A stretch of DNA of 34,319 nt from Alistipes sp. CAG:435 (GCA_000433355.1 FR893145.1:1-34319), one strand, 5' to 3'. Shown: positions 17,063 through 26,234, counted from the stretch's first letter. The notes: a model not told the origin generated them from the letters alone. A program made the numbers and translations.

Positions 17063-17391
17063 TGGAAAATATGAAAACGTACACATTTGATGAGGTCAAG
17101 GATGAACTTCTTGGAAAGGTAGGAACTTCTGAACGTGATGAACATGAGCGTAAGGTCGCTGATGCGGTCAATGCCTTCAGACTTGGAGAGGTTGTCCGGG
17201 AGCGGCGTTTGGATCAGAATCTGACCCAGGAGGAGCTTGGGAAGAGGATGGGAGTCAAGAAGTCTCAGGTGTCCAAACTGGAGAGAGGAGATGATATGTC
17301 ACTCCGCTCGATGCGCCGGGTTTTCCGCGCTTTGGGAGTCGAGTCCGCCACGCTTGATCTCGGGGCTGCAGGAAAGGTCACCTTGTGGTGA
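17062..17391 (+). CDS. HigA/XRE-family helix-turn-helix antitoxin
   Basis: This 109-residue protein has a short N-terminal segment (TFDEVKDELLGKVGT) that probably wraps the toxin. It is followed by an XRE/Cro-type helix-turn-helix at about residues 45-100: FRLGEVVRERRLDQNLTQ, EELGKRMGVKKSQVSKLERG and LRSMRRVFRALG. The LTQEELGKRMGVKKSQVSKLE core is the classic Cro/HipB-like recognition unit. It neutralises the toxin encoded just upstream and should repress the operon through the dyad at 16663-16699. The ATG overlaps the toxin stop; an ATG at 17071 is an alternative. Its last base lies 31 bp from the end of the convergent ROK gene. Confidence 0.9.
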   Translation: MENMKTYTFDEVKDELLGKVGTSERDEHERKVADAVNAFRLGEVVRERRLDQNLTQEELGKRMGVKKSQVSKLERGDDMSLRSMRRVFRALGVESATLDLGAAGKVTLW

Positions 17392-17422
17392 CGGGGCGGG
17401 ATCGGCTTGATTGAAGCGAAGC

Positions 17423-18625
17423 CTACATCAACCCCAGAAACCTTGTGCGTGCGAGCATGCAGCATCCGAGCGATCCTGCCTTGCGCCCGAGTTTTGAGAA
17501 CACGATGGTGGTGTCCTTGCTCACTATGTTAAGGGAGTATTTCTTGATCGCCGCTCGTACAGGAAGCATAAGATAGTCCCCGCCGACGGTCAGTTTCCCG
17601 CCAAGGATGACCATTTCCGGATTGAAAATGTTGATCAGTCCGGCTATGCCTCTTCCGAGGGTAGTGCCGATCTCTCCCATCGCATCGATCGCCACGACAT
17701 CCTCTTCCTCAACGGCTCCAAGCAGGTCGTTGAGCGTCAGTTCTTTTCCTGTCTTGTATTTGTCAGCCAGCATAGACGGGCATCCCGCCTCCAGTTTCTC
17801 CGTCACTATCCGTTGGAGAGCCGAGCCGGAGGCTCCGGTCTCCAGACAGCCGATCTTTCCGCAGCGGCAGATCTGTCCGTTGTCCAGAAACGGGAAATGT
17901 CCGAACTCTCCGGAAAAACCGGACTTGCCATAGTACAGGTCGCCGTTCAGGATCATTCCCATGCCGAGTCCCCATCCGACATTGATGAACAGCACGCTCC
18001 TCTCTCCGTTGGCGATTCCGCTGCGGAACTCCCCGTAAGTCATTGCCCTGGAGTCGTTGTCGAGGGCTACCGGAACTCCGAGGTCTTCCTCAAGAATGGC
18101 GCTCAGCGGTTTGTCCTCGTTGATGAAATACGTGAAACTGTAGCCGGAAGCGGTGTTGACCCGTCCGGTAAGGTCAATATTGCACGCAAGCATGCGTTCG
18201 GAGCCAAGCCCATTGTCCTCAAGGGTTTTCCGGATGAGTCCGCAAAGCTTTCTGCAGGAATCCTCCGTGTTCCTCAGGGTGAACTCGACATCCTCGTCAT
18301 AGGACAGTGTCTGTCCCTTGAAGTCCATTGTCATGATGTTGGCGTGGTTTCTTTCCAGATCCACTCCCACAAAGAACCCGGCCTCCGGATTGAGACCGAA
18401 TATGCTTGGTCTCCGCCCGCTGGCCGAGCCTTTTTTTCCAAGGTCCTCCAGCCATCCGTCATCAATCAGTTCCCCGACTATCTTGGTGGTGGTCGGGACG
18501 CTGCAGTTCAATTCACGGGCGAAATCTGCGATGCTGAAATCGCCCGAGTTCATGCACAGATCCAGAATCTTTTGCTTGATTATGGAATTCTTGTCCGAGA
18601 GGTTCTCGCTGAAATATTTGACCAT
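17423..18625 (-). CDS. ROK-family transcriptional repressor (NagC/Mlc type)
   Basis: This 400-residue protein has an N-terminal winged helix-turn-helix (about residues 14-75: IADFARELNCSVPTTTKIVGELI) and a ROK sugar-kinase-like domain. In the ROK domain GVDLERNHANI is the DxGxT-like start, ALDNDSRAMTYGEF the catalytic Asp region, GWGLGMGMILNGDLYYG the phosphate-binding loop, and GEFGHF plus CRCGKIGCLE the zinc-binding His and three-Cys motif. In NagC/Mlc-type proteins, binding of a sugar or sugar phosphate releases the operator. As it is the last gene of a porter/TIM-barrel operon, it very likely represses that operon, and possibly the divergent SusCD operon. The inducer may be an amino sugar, but this is not proven. 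Whether kinase activity remains cannot be told. Confidence 0.9.
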   Translation of the reverse strand: MVKYFSENLSDKNSIIKQKILDLCMNSGDFSIADFARELNCSVPTTTKIVGELIDDGWLEDLGKKGSASGRRPSIFGLNPEAGFFVGVDLERNHANIMTMDFKGQTLSYDEDVEFTLRNTEDSCRKLCGLIRKTLEDNGLGSERMLACNIDLTGRVNTASGYSFTYFINEDKPLSAILEEDLGVPVALDNDSRAMTYGEFRSGIANGERSVLFINVGWGLGMGMILNGDLYYGKSGFSGEFGHFPFLDNGQICRCGKIGCLETGASGSALQRIVTEKLEAGCPSMLADKYKTGKELTLNDLLGAVEEEDVVAIDAMGEIGTTLGRGIAGLINIFNPEMVILGGKLTVGGDYLMLPVRAAIKKYSLNIVSKDTTIVFSKLGRKAGSLGCCMLARTRFLGLM

Positions 18626-18630
18626 CCGCT

Positions 18631-20025
18631 TTATTTTCCTTTTGTCCAGTATTCCTCAATCTCTTCCAAAGTCTTGCCTGTAGTTTCCGGAACCAGTCTC
18701 CACATTATGAGAAGGTAAGGGACGCACATGGCGGCGAAGAGAAAGAATGTGCCTGCCGGAGTGAGTGTCTCAAGCATCCACGGCGTGAGCTGGCCGATCA
18801 GGTAGGTGCCGATCCATAGGGCCAGTCCGGCGATGCTCATCGCGAGTCCACGCACCCTGTTCGGGTACATCTCTGACAAAAGTACAAAAACAACCGCGCT
18901 TATGGAAATCGCCGTGCAGAAAACGTACAGAAGGAAGAACGTCAGCAGGAACCAGGTCGGAAGGCTCTGTGGGAAGCAGAAGTACAGGCCTATCATCAGC
19001 AGACAGAGGATCATTCCGCCCACACCCCACCAGACCAACTGCTTGCGGCCGACCTTGTCGATGATCAGGAGGGCGATGACCGTCGTGAGCATATTCACAA
19101 CCCCGACCAAAACTGTCGAGAACATTGAACCTTCGCCGGACAACCCTGCGTCACTGAATATCTTGGGGCCATAGTACAGCACGGCGTTCACTCCCATGAA
19201 CTGGCCGAGGATGGCGATGGCGCAGCCGATGAGGACAGCCTTGAAAATTCCCGGCTCCAGAAGAGTCCGCCATTCGGACTTGGTCTCGCCGGCGATCGAG
19301 GCTCTGGTCTGTTCGATCTGCCTTGCCACTTCCTCCGGGGATGTGAATATCCCGCCGAGGATCCTTGCGGCCTTATCTTCCTTGTGCTTGGTGATCAGCC
19401 AGCGCGGACTCTCGGGGATAAGGAATATGACGAGGAGGAACAGAAGATCCGGAACAGTCTCGTAGCCAAGCATTCCCCTCCAGTACTCGGAATTGAATAT
19501 TCTTGTCCAGAGATCCGTCGAGGTGGAGGTCACGTCGGCGTCCTTCAGGACAAAGTAGTTGATCAGGTAGGCCATCAGGAACCCTATCGTGATGGCCAGC
19601 TGGTAGAGCGACACGAGGGAGCCTCTTTTCTGCGCCGGAGCGATCTCCGAGATGTAGATCGGCGAGACGATCGAGACTATTCCTATGCCGAATCCTCCTA
19701 TGATCCTGAAGACAACCAGCTGGTTGAAGTCGCCGCAGACGGCGCAGCCTATGGCCGAGACGCTGAACATCAGAGCCGAGATGAGCATCGTCTTCTTTCT
19801 GCCGAGATGGTCGCTCATCATTCCGGCCGTCATCACGCCCAGAATCGAGCCGATCAGAGCGCAGCCCACGTACCACCCTTCGGCGATCGTCGTCAGCCGG
19901 AACTGGTTCTTCACGATCTCGGTCGTGCCGGAGATCACGGCGGTGTCGTAGCCGAACAGGATTCCGCCTATCGCCGCCACGATGGCCAGGAACACTATCC
20001 GGGTCATATTTATGCTTTTGTCCAT
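18631..20025 (-). CDS. Sugar-porter family MFS transporter (XylE/GLUT-like)
   Basis: This 464-residue inner-membrane protein has about 12 hydrophobic helices. It carries the sugar-porter signatures: GGILFGYDTAVISGT in TM1, DHLGRKK between TM2 and TM3, RIIGGFGIGIVSIVSPIYISEIAP at TM4, PESPRWL before the central loop, GQFMGVNAVLYYGPKIF at TM7, DKVGRKQ between TM8 and TM9, and PETTGKTLEEIEEYW at the C-terminus. Family members are proton symporters or facilitators for hexoses, pentoses or inositol. It should bring a mono- or small oligosaccharide, released in the periplasm by neighbouring enzymes, into the cytosol. It begins 3 bp after the DUF4434 gene and ends 5 bp before the ROK gene, so the three form one transcript. 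The substrate is not determined. Confidence 0.94.
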   Translation of the reverse strand: MDKSINMTRIVFLAIVAAIGGILFGYDTAVISGTTEIVKNQFRLTTIAEGWYVGCALIGSILGVMTAGMMSDHLGRKKTMLISALMFSVSAIGCAVCGDFNQLVVFRIIGGFGIGIVSIVSPIYISEIAPAQKRGSLVSLYQLAITIGFLMAYLINYFVLKDADVTSTSTDLWTRIFNSEYWRGMLGYETVPDLLFLLVIFLIPESPRWLITKHKEDKAARILGGIFTSPEEVARQIEQTRASIAGETKSEWRTLLEPGIFKAVLIGCAIAILGQFMGVNAVLYYGPKIFSDAGLSGEGSMFSTVLVGVVNMLTTVIALLIIDKVGRKQLVWWGVGGMILCLLMIGLYFCFPQSLPTWFLLTFFLLYVFCTAISISAVVFVLLSEMYPNRVRGLAMSIAGLALWIGTYLIGQLTPWMLETLTPAGTFFLFAAMCVPYLLIMWRLVPETTGKTLEEIEEYWTKGK

Positions 20026-20028
20026 CGC

Positions 20029-21132
20029 TTATCGAATGTCAAAGTATTCCATGTACCTGTCGTAGAGATGTCCCGCCTGAAGGTAGGCCGACTGAGGGCT
20101 CATGAAGTGCGAGAACTCGAAGGTGATGGCCTTGTCGTAGCCGCAGCGCTTCGCCGCCTCAAGCTTCATCCTCAGTTTGTCGAACTTGATCGGGAGGAAA
20201 CGGATCGGCATGTCCCGGTCGAAACTCTCGGCGTTGGTCCAGCACTGCATACCGTACTTGTCCGCCAGCTTCTTGTTGACAGAGAAGAACGCGTCAAGCT
20301 CGTCGTAGTCGATGTGTCCGTCCTGGAAGGCGCATGCGTCGACATATTCATGGATCCCGTCGAAGATCTCGTTCCATTCCCTCTCGTGCTGCTCTATCGA
20401 GACGGCCTGCTCCTTGGTCAGGTTGCCGCCGGCCGCGTCTACCGCCTTCTTGCCGTCGATCCACGGGGAGATGAAGGTCGGCAGTCCGCCCGAGACCTCC
20501 TTGCACTGGCGCCCCATCGTGCGGAAGGACTCTATCGCGCCCTTGGTGGCACGGCTGATCTCGCCGCTGATGTACCAGCCGCCGAAGCTGTCGTACTTGC
20601 TGCCGTAGCGCTGCCAGATCTCGTCGATCACGTACTTGTTCGCCTCGACCTCGTATGACATGTCGCCTGTGTCCCAGTATTTTCCGGAGTCGTACAGTCC
20701 GAGCCAGAACTTCATGCCGTATTTCTGGGCAAGGCGGCAGAACATGTCGATCATGTCGGTCGAAGGCATGTAGCACCCCTTCTTAAGAAGGTAAGGTGAC
20801 GGATAGGTGATGAACTTGCGGTAACCGCAGCGGATGTCGATCACGGTGTCGATGCCCATCGCCTTCATGTAACGGAAGTCAAGATCCCATTCTTTCTCGC
20901 CCCAGTTCTGGTGCGGAATGTCATGCGAGATCTCGTCCAGGAATGTGCCGGTGATGGGGAGGGCATTCCCGTGAGGGACGATCAGCCTGCTGTTGATGCT
21001 CTCGTCGGCCTTGAGCCTGAGGTCTTTACCGTTCTTCGAGGCCATTCCCATAGCGTTGGCGGCAATTGGAGCCGCCACAGCGGTCGCGGCGGCGATTCCG
21101 GCCTTCTTCAGAAAAGTTCTTCTGTCTGTCAT
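20029..21132 (-). CDS. Tat-exported DUF4434-like TIM-barrel protein (putative glycosidase)
   Basis: This 367-residue protein opens with a twin-arginine signal (DRRTFLKKAG, hydrophobic stretch to about residue 27), so it is exported folded. The rest (about 60-365) resembles the DUF4434 TIM-barrel family: ALPITGTFLDEIS, the W...EWDLDFRYMKAMGIDTVIDIR strand region, KYGMKFWLGLYDS, FGGWYISGEIS, and C-terminal YDKAITFEFSHFMSP. Conserved acids at strand ends (Glu of YISGEIS, Glu of ITFEFSH) look like candidate catalytic residues, but no activity is established that I can name for the family. It is the first gene of an operon with a sugar porter and a ROK repressor, which points to a role in sugar release or modification. 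Export through Tat suggests a bound cofactor or metal. Confidence 0.82.
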   Translation of the reverse strand: MTDRRTFLKKAGIAAATAVAAPIAANAMGMASKNGKDLRLKADESINSRLIVPHGNALPITGTFLDEISHDIPHQNWGEKEWDLDFRYMKAMGIDTVIDIRCGYRKFITYPSPYLLKKGCYMPSTDMIDMFCRLAQKYGMKFWLGLYDSGKYWDTGDMSYEVEANKYVIDEIWQRYGSKYDSFGGWYISGEISRATKGAIESFRTMGRQCKEVSGGLPTFISPWIDGKKAVDAAGGNLTKEQAVSIEQHEREWNEIFDGIHEYVDACAFQDGHIDYDELDAFFSVNKKLADKYGMQCWTNAESFDRDMPIRFLPIKFDKLRMKLEAAKRCGYDKAITFEFSHFMSPQSAYLQAGHLYDRYMEYFDIR

Positions 21133-21153
21133 GGTGCTTTCTTTATGTGATAG

Positions 21154-21185
21154 GTGATCCTTAAGTAATCCTTAGTAATCCTTAA
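21154..21185. repeat. Three tandem ~10-bp repeats (GTRATCCTTA) in the divergent control region
   Basis: GTGATCCTTAA (21154-21164), GTAATCCTTA (21165-21174) and GTAATCCTTAA (21175-21185) follow one another directly. They fall in the predicted 5' leader of the minus-strand operon, where each reads (T)TAAGGATYAC and includes an AAGGA. Regulatory binding sites on one helical face or a leader element are both possible. Confidence 0.6.
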
Positions 21186-21212
21186 AAGATAACTTAGTAA
21201 ATATTGTCTTCG

Positions 21213-21220
21213 CAAAGGTA
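21213..21220 (-). promoter_or_regulatory. Candidate Bacteroidota promoter -7 box for the DUF4434-MFS-ROK operon
   Basis: CAAAGGTA on the plus strand reads TACCTTTG on the minus strand, an exact TAnnTTTG match. It would start transcription near 21207 and leave a leader of about 75 nt before the ATG at 21132. No clear -33 TTTG is seen at the usual spacing. Confidence 0.5.
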
Positions 21221-21260
21221 AGAATTTATTTCTTAAATTATTTTATTATTTATTGATTTA

Positions 21261-21294
21261 TTTGTTAAATATTTGATGAAATATTATAACTTTG
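21261..21294 (+). promoter_or_regulatory. Candidate Bacteroidota promoter for the region-D SusCD operon
   Basis: TTTG (21261-21264) and TAACTTTG (21287-21294) resemble the -33 and -7 elements, with a 22-bp gap, slightly wider than the usual 19-21. The surrounding DNA is very A+T-rich, as at many Bacteroidota promoters. Transcription would begin near 21300, about 58 nt before the chosen SusC start. Confidence 0.6.
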
Positions 21295-21357
21295 TAAAAA
21301 TGTTAGGCTAACCTTTGTGGATAGATGACACTATTATTAATAACAACGCATTCTTTT

Positions 21358-24300
21358 ATGAAAGAAACATCGAATTATTCATTCCCTTTCCTAAAGGTGG
21401 TGCTTGCGTCGGTTCTGTCGTTTTTCCTGTTCTCGGGAAACGTGTCGGCGCAGCCTTCCGTCAAAGGTAGGGTGACAGACCAGAACGGGCAACCGCTGCC
21501 CGGTGTCTCTGTCATTGTGGCCGGAACCACGAACGGCACGATGACCGGATCGGACGGAAGCTATGTGATTTCCGTCGCAAAAGGACAGACGCTGGAGTTC
21601 CAGTGTCTGGGCATGACATCGTTCCGGAAACTATGTGACGGAACCGTGCAGGTTTTGAACGTGACCCTGAAAGAGGACACTGCCTATCTTGACGAGGTGG
21701 TTGTCGTGGGTTACGGTACATCCAAGAAATCATCCCTGACGGGAGCGGTCTCGGCGATCAAGGGGGACGAGGTCCTGAAGGCTCCGGCCTCGAACGTCTC
21801 TCAGATTCTTGCCGGGCGTCTTCCGGGCATCTCCTCTGTGCAGGAGTCCGGAGAACCTGGTCAGGATCAGGCTTCCCTGCGTCTGCGCGGCTCGATCTAC
21901 GGAATCGCCTACGTTGTGGACGGATTTCCGGTGAGTGACATCAACGACATCAATCCTAATGACATCGAGAGCATCTCTGTCCTCAAGGACGGAGCGTCTG
22001 CCGCTGTGTACGGATTGAAAGGCGCGGGCGGCGTGATGATCATCACGACCAAGAGGGGAGCGAAGGAGAAGACCTCCATCACCTATGACGCCTCGTTCGG
22101 TGTGTCGATGAACGCTAATTTCCCGGAGTTCATGAACGGCCCGCAGTTCGCCTACTATTATAATATGGCGGACATGATGGACCAGCTGGCCAGCGGAGCC
22201 ATCACCGACCGCTCCCAGTACAATCCGTACTTTACTTCGGAGAATGTCGCCGCGATGACCAACGGCGACCCTACCGACGGTTGGGACAACGTGAACTACA
22301 TCGACAAGGTGTTCGGCACCGGATTCACGCAGAAGCACAACGTGACCGTGACCGGAGGAAGCGACAAGGCCCGCTACTACACCTCTTTCGGCTACTACGG
22401 GCAGGACGGTAACATCGACAACTTCACCTACAAGCGCTACAACCTGAGATCCAACATTGACTCGGACATCACCTCCAGGCTGCATTTCAAGCTGGGTCTG
22501 TCGGGTACGCTGGCTCACAGGGACACTCCGGGCTATGCCTCGGGAGGCACGGACGGCGGATACAGCGAGCTGGGATGGCTGTCGGTGGCAAACCAGACTA
22601 TCGTGATGCATCCGTATCTCCCGGAGAGGTACGAGGGCATGTACACTTCGACGATCAAGAAGAACACCGGACTTCCTCAGAGTCCTCTCGCCGCCATCTA
22701 TGAGTCAGGCTACAAGAAGACCCGCTCGATGGATCTTTCGGTCAACGCCACGCTGGCCTATGACATTCCAGGCGTGGACGGACTGGTTGCCAAGGTTGCC
22801 GGTGTTTATGACTGGAGCAACTCCTACAACAAGAATCTGAACACCCCTTACAGCACGATGGCTTTCGTGGACGGAGCATATTCGAAGAAGAATGACCCAA
22901 GGGGAGTGGACAACGGCATAAACCTCGGAGAGGGAACGTCCTATTGGCAGCAGATGGTGGGACAGGCCAGTCTTGAATATTCCAACACCTTCGGCAAGCA
23001 CAGCGTGGAGGCCTTGGCGCTCATGGAGATCCGTGACACCAAGAGCAACAGTCTCGCGGCCTACGTCAAGGATCTTCCTTTCGCCTCGCTCCCGGAAATC
23101 AGCCAGGGCAACCCGACCAAGAACCCTGTCTCCGGAAGCAGCGGAGCGTCCAGAAGCGTCGGCGGAGTCTTCCGACTCAAGTACAACTTCGCGGACAGGT
23201 ACCTCATCGAACTTTCGGGACGCGAGGACGGCTCGTACCTTTTCAGCGGAATGGACAAGTACCGCTGGGGCTTCTTCCCTTCAGCATCCGTCGCGTGGAG
23301 AATCTCCAATGAGAATTTCATGAAATCTGCTGATTTTCTCAATGACTTGAAGATCAGGGCCTCCGTCGGAATGCTTGGAAACGACGGTGTTCCTGAATAT
23401 GCCTTCCTCAGCACCTACTCGCGCTATGGCCAGAAGGTGGGCTACAGGATGGTTGACGGAAGCGCTGCCTTCAATCCTGCCTATAAGCCGGATGTCGTGC
23501 CGTCGCTCAACTTGTCATGGGAGCGTTACCTTTCCTACAACGTCGGATTCGACGCGACCCTGTGGGACGGGCTTCTGGGCATGGAGGTGGACGGATTCTA
23601 CAACTACACCTATGACATCCTGACCGGCCAGGGCTCCGGATTCCCGGCTTCCATGGGTGGGTACTATCCGACCTACATCAATTATCCTGCGATCGACGCC
23701 AAGGGTGTTGACCTCATGGTCACTCACAAGAATCAGTTCTCTCTCGGCGGCAAGCCGTTCTTCTACGGGGTGAGCGCCAGCCTGACATATTCAAAGACCA
23801 GATGGATCAAGTACAAGGACAATCCTGAGGTCAGCGACAACAGGAAGATTGTCGGCAAGACCTATGGCTCCATCACGGGTTGGAAGACCGACGGGCTGTT
23901 CCGCTCCGAGGAGGAGATTGACAATTCCGCCTGGTGGGGATCACGCCCTAACGTGGGCGACATCAAGTTCGTGGACATCAACGGCGACGGCAAGATCGAC
24001 TACGACGACTGGGGCTATTTCGGACGTTCCAACAGGCCTGAGCTGACATTCGGCCTGAACCTCAATTTCGAGTGGAACGGCTTTGATTTTAATGCCCAGT
24101 TCACCGGCGGCGCCTTGTTCGACGTTTCCCTTACCGGAACGTACTACAACGGCTATGATGACAACACGATCTGGACCCAGACTTTCAAGGAGGGAGGAAA
24201 CTCTCCTCTCTATCTTGTGGAGAACGCATGGAGCGTGGACAATCCTGACGGTACCTTCCCGCGTCTAACCCTCGGCTCTCCGGGACACGGTGGTGACAAC

Positions 24301-24552
24301 GGTGTAAGCTGCTCATTCTGGTGGAGGGACGGAAAATATGTCCGTCTGAAGTCAGCGCAGCTTGGCTACACCCTGCCGAAGAAATGGATGAGCCATCTTG
24401 GCGTGTCTTCCCTCAGGCTGTTCGTTGAGGGACAGAACATATTCACCATCGATGGTCTTCCTAAGGGAATCGACCCTGAGTCTCCGGGCGTGAACAACGG
24501 TTATTATCCTCAGCAGCGCCTCTTGATGGGTGGTGTGACATTATCATTCTAA
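21358..24552 (+). CDS. SusC-like TonB-dependent outer-membrane transporter (complete)
   Basis: This complete SusC of about 1064 aa has a signal peptide cut after VSA (residue 31). Next is a CarboxypepD-regulatory-like domain (about 33-115: VKGRVTDQNGQPLPGVSV, TMTGSDGSYVISV), a TonB box region LDEVVVVGYGTSKKSSLTGA, and a plug domain with VLKDGASAAVYGLKGAGGVMIITTKRG. The roughly 22-strand barrel ends in GGVTLSF. A DINGDGKIDYDDW loop near the C-terminus resembles a calcium-binding loop. The ATG at 21358 is chosen because an upstream in-frame ATG at 21325 would add a stretch before the natural signal peptide. It is the first gene of the region-D operon, 14 bp ahead of its SusD. Unlike the second SusC of region A, all N-terminal domains are intact. 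The substrate is unknown. Confidence 0.96.
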   Translation: MKETSNYSFPFLKVVLASVLSFFLFSGNVSAQPSVKGRVTDQNGQPLPGVSVIVAGTTNGTMTGSDGSYVISVAKGQTLEFQCLGMTSFRKLCDGTVQVLNVTLKEDTAYLDEVVVVGYGTSKKSSLTGAVSAIKGDEVLKAPASNVSQILAGRLPGISSVQESGEPGQDQASLRLRGSIYGIAYVVDGFPVSDINDINPNDIESISVLKDGASAAVYGLKGAGGVMIITTKRGAKEKTSITYDASFGVSMNANFPEFMNGPQFAYYYNMADMMDQLASGAITDRSQYNPYFTSENVAAMTNGDPTDGWDNVNYIDKVFGTGFTQKHNVTVTGGSDKARYYTSFGYYGQDGNIDNFTYKRYNLRSNIDSDITSRLHFKLGLSGTLAHRDTPGYASGGTDGGYSELGWLSVANQTIVMHPYLPERYEGMYTSTIKKNTGLPQSPLAAIYESGYKKTRSMDLSVNATLAYDIPGVDGLVAKVAGVYDWSNSYNKNLNTPYSTMAFVDGAYSKKNDPRGVDNGINLGEGTSYWQQMVGQASLEYSNTFGKHSVEALALMEIRDTKSNSLAAYVKDLPFASLPEISQGNPTKNPVSGSSGASRSVGGVFRLKYNFADRYLIELSGREDGSYLFSGMDKYRWGFFPSASVAWRISNENFMKSADFLNDLKIRASVGMLGNDGVPEYAFLSTYSRYGQKVGYRMVDGSAAFNPAYKPDVVPSLNLSWERYLSYNVGFDATLWDGLLGMEVDGFYNYTYDILTGQGSGFPASMGGYYPTYINYPAIDAKGVDLMVTHKNQFSLGGKPFFYGVSASLTYSKTRWIKYKDNPEVSDNRKIVGKTYGSITGWKTDGLFRSEEEIDNSAWWGSRPNVGDIKFVDINGDGKIDYDDWGYFGRSNRPELTFGLNLNFEWNGFDFNAQFTGGALFDVSLTGTYYNGYDDNTIWTQTFKEGGNSPLYLVENAWSVDNPDGTFPRLTLGSPGHGGDNGVSCSFWWRDGKYVRLKSAQLGYTLPKKWMSHLGVSSLRLFVEGQNIFTIDGLPKGIDPESPGVNNGYYPQQRLLMGGVTLSF

Positions 24553-24566
24553 AAGGACAGCTTGAT

Positions 24567-26234
24567 ATGAAATACATTAAGAATCTGATTTTGACAGTGT
24601 CGGGAATCGCCGTGGCGATGGGGGTGTCCTCCTGCAACTCGTTCCTCGACATGACTCCGACCGACAGCGTCTCGGACAAGATGCTCTGGAAAACCACCGC
24701 GAATGCGGAATATGGAGTGAACTACATCTATAGCTACATCCTGGACATGGCCGACGCCAACTCCGGACAGTGTGTGGCCGGCATGACCGACGCCCTCACC
24801 GACCAGTTGAAGTACGGCTCCTACAACTTCAACGCTCTGTGCTACATACCGAGCGAGATCGCCTACGGGGGATCTGTGTTGACAGCCAACTACGTGTCCG
24901 CGTACCTTGGCTACTGGGACACGATGTACAGCGCGATCAGAAAGACCAACCAGGGTCTGAACTATCTGGAGAAGTACGGTGAGATGTCCGGTGAGGACAA
25001 GACGAGACTCTCGGCCGAGCTGAGGTTCATGCGCGCATGGTTCTACTTCGACCTTGTCAAGAGGTACAAGGATGTCATCATCTATGACGAGGATCTGAGC
25101 GCCATCACGGCCAACAAGGCTCTCTCGACAGAGGAGGAAGGATGGAACTTCATCGAATCCGACCTTGAGTTCGCCGCCGCGAACCTGCCTGAGAAAGAAA
25201 AAGCGAACGGAAGGCTGAACAAAGGTACGGCCTATGCCTTCATGACAAGAGCGATGCTGTACGCCAAACGTTATGACAAGGTCGTCGCGGCCGCGGACAA
25301 AGTGAAGGAGTTGGGTTATTCTCTGATCTCAAACTATGCTGATGTCTTCAACGGCAACAATTCCGAGGTCATACTTGAATATGTCTTCAACTATTCCGAC
25401 AATGTGACCCACAGCTTCGACTACTACTACTCTCCGGGAGGCGACTACACCACCAAGGATGCTTCCGGCGGCGGCTACGGCACGCCGACACAGGAGATTG
25501 TGGAGTCCTATGAATATGCCGACGGCTCCGGTCTTCCGGACTGGTCGCCTTGGCACACAGCCGAGGGAACCGATCAGAATCCTCCGTATGAGCTGCTTGA
25601 GCCTCGTTTCCAGGCATCCGTACTCTACAACGGTGCGAAGTGGAAAGGGCGCACGATCGAGCCGTTTGTGGGCGGAGACGACGGCTGGTGCCAATGGAAC
25701 GTGGTCAAGGAGCCTAAGGGTAAGACGACCACGGGCTATTACCTCCGCAAAGGTGTGGACGAGACGCATGACGTGATCGCCAGAAGCGAGAGCACCCAGC
25801 CGCTTGTCATCATCAGGTACGCCGAGGTGCTTCTGAACAGGGCCGAGGCCTGCTACCGTCTCAATGACGCCGCGGGAGCCAATGCCGCCGTCAAGGAAAT
25901 CCGCGCCCGTGTCGGGCTTCCGTACGCTGACAAGGCGGGGGACAACCTGTGGAATGCCATCCGTCAGGAGCGCAAGGTCGAGCTGGCGTTCGAAGGCTTC
26001 TCCTATTGGGATCTCCGCAGATGGGGAGTGGCTCCGAACAACTATCCTGACGGACTCTCCGGCTATCAGGTGCATGGCTTGAAGATCGAGAGCGCAGGAA
26101 GTGGCTTCATCTACACCTATGTCTCTGTCGATGACAAGGACCGCAACTATCCTGAGAAGATGAACAGATTCCCTCTCCAGGACAGCGAGCTGTCAAGCAA
26201 CAATGCAGTAGAACAATTCCCGGAATGGAAATAA
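24567..26234 (+). CDS. SusD/RagB-family lipoprotein
   Basis: This 555-residue lid lipoprotein of the preceding SusC has lipobox VSSC (Cys23) followed by NSFLDMTPTDSV. It shows the tetratricopeptide-like SusD fold: AELRFMRAWFYFDLVKRYKDV, LNKGTAYAFMTRAMLYAKRYDKVVAAADKV, then the C-terminal VIIRYAEVLLNRAEACYRL, VKEIRARVGLP and RQERKVELAFEGFSYWDLRRWG, all canonical. The length is typical. An AAAAGGA lies 9-15 bp before the ATG, a better Shine-Dalgarno than at most genes here. It is followed after 11 bp by a surface lipoprotein gene. Confidence 0.96.
   Translation: MKYIKNLILTVSGIAVAMGVSSCNSFLDMTPTDSVSDKMLWKTTANAEYGVNYIYSYILDMADANSGQCVAGMTDALTDQLKYGSYNFNALCYIPSEIAYGGSVLTANYVSAYLGYWDTMYSAIRKTNQGLNYLEKYGEMSGEDKTRLSAELRFMRAWFYFDLVKRYKDVIIYDEDLSAITANKALSTEEEGWNFIESDLEFAAANLPEKEKANGRLNKGTAYAFMTRAMLYAKRYDKVVAAADKVKELGYSLISNYADVFNGNNSEVILEYVFNYSDNVTHSFDYYYSPGGDYTTKDASGGGYGTPTQEIVESYEYADGSGLPDWSPWHTAEGTDQNPPYELLEPRFQASVLYNGAKWKGRTIEPFVGGDDGWCQWNVVKEPKGKTTTGYYLRKGVDETHDVIARSESTQPLVIIRYAEVLLNRAEACYRLNDAAGANAAVKEIRARVGLPYADKAGDNLWNAIRQERKVELAFEGFSYWDLRRWGVAPNNYPDGLSGYQVHGLKIESAGSGFIYTYVSVDDKDRNYPEKMNRFPLQDSELSSNNAVEQFPEWK

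Noticed and set aside
17813..18718. A 301-codon plus-strand open frame over the ROK gene
   Set aside because: It is antisense to the ROK motifs on the minus strand and has no plausible product.
19384..20658. A 424-codon plus-strand open frame opposite the MFS and DUF4434 genes
   Set aside because: It lies wholly antisense to two genes with clear family motifs, spans their junction and shows no recognisable domain; it is a shadow of G+C-rich coding sequence.
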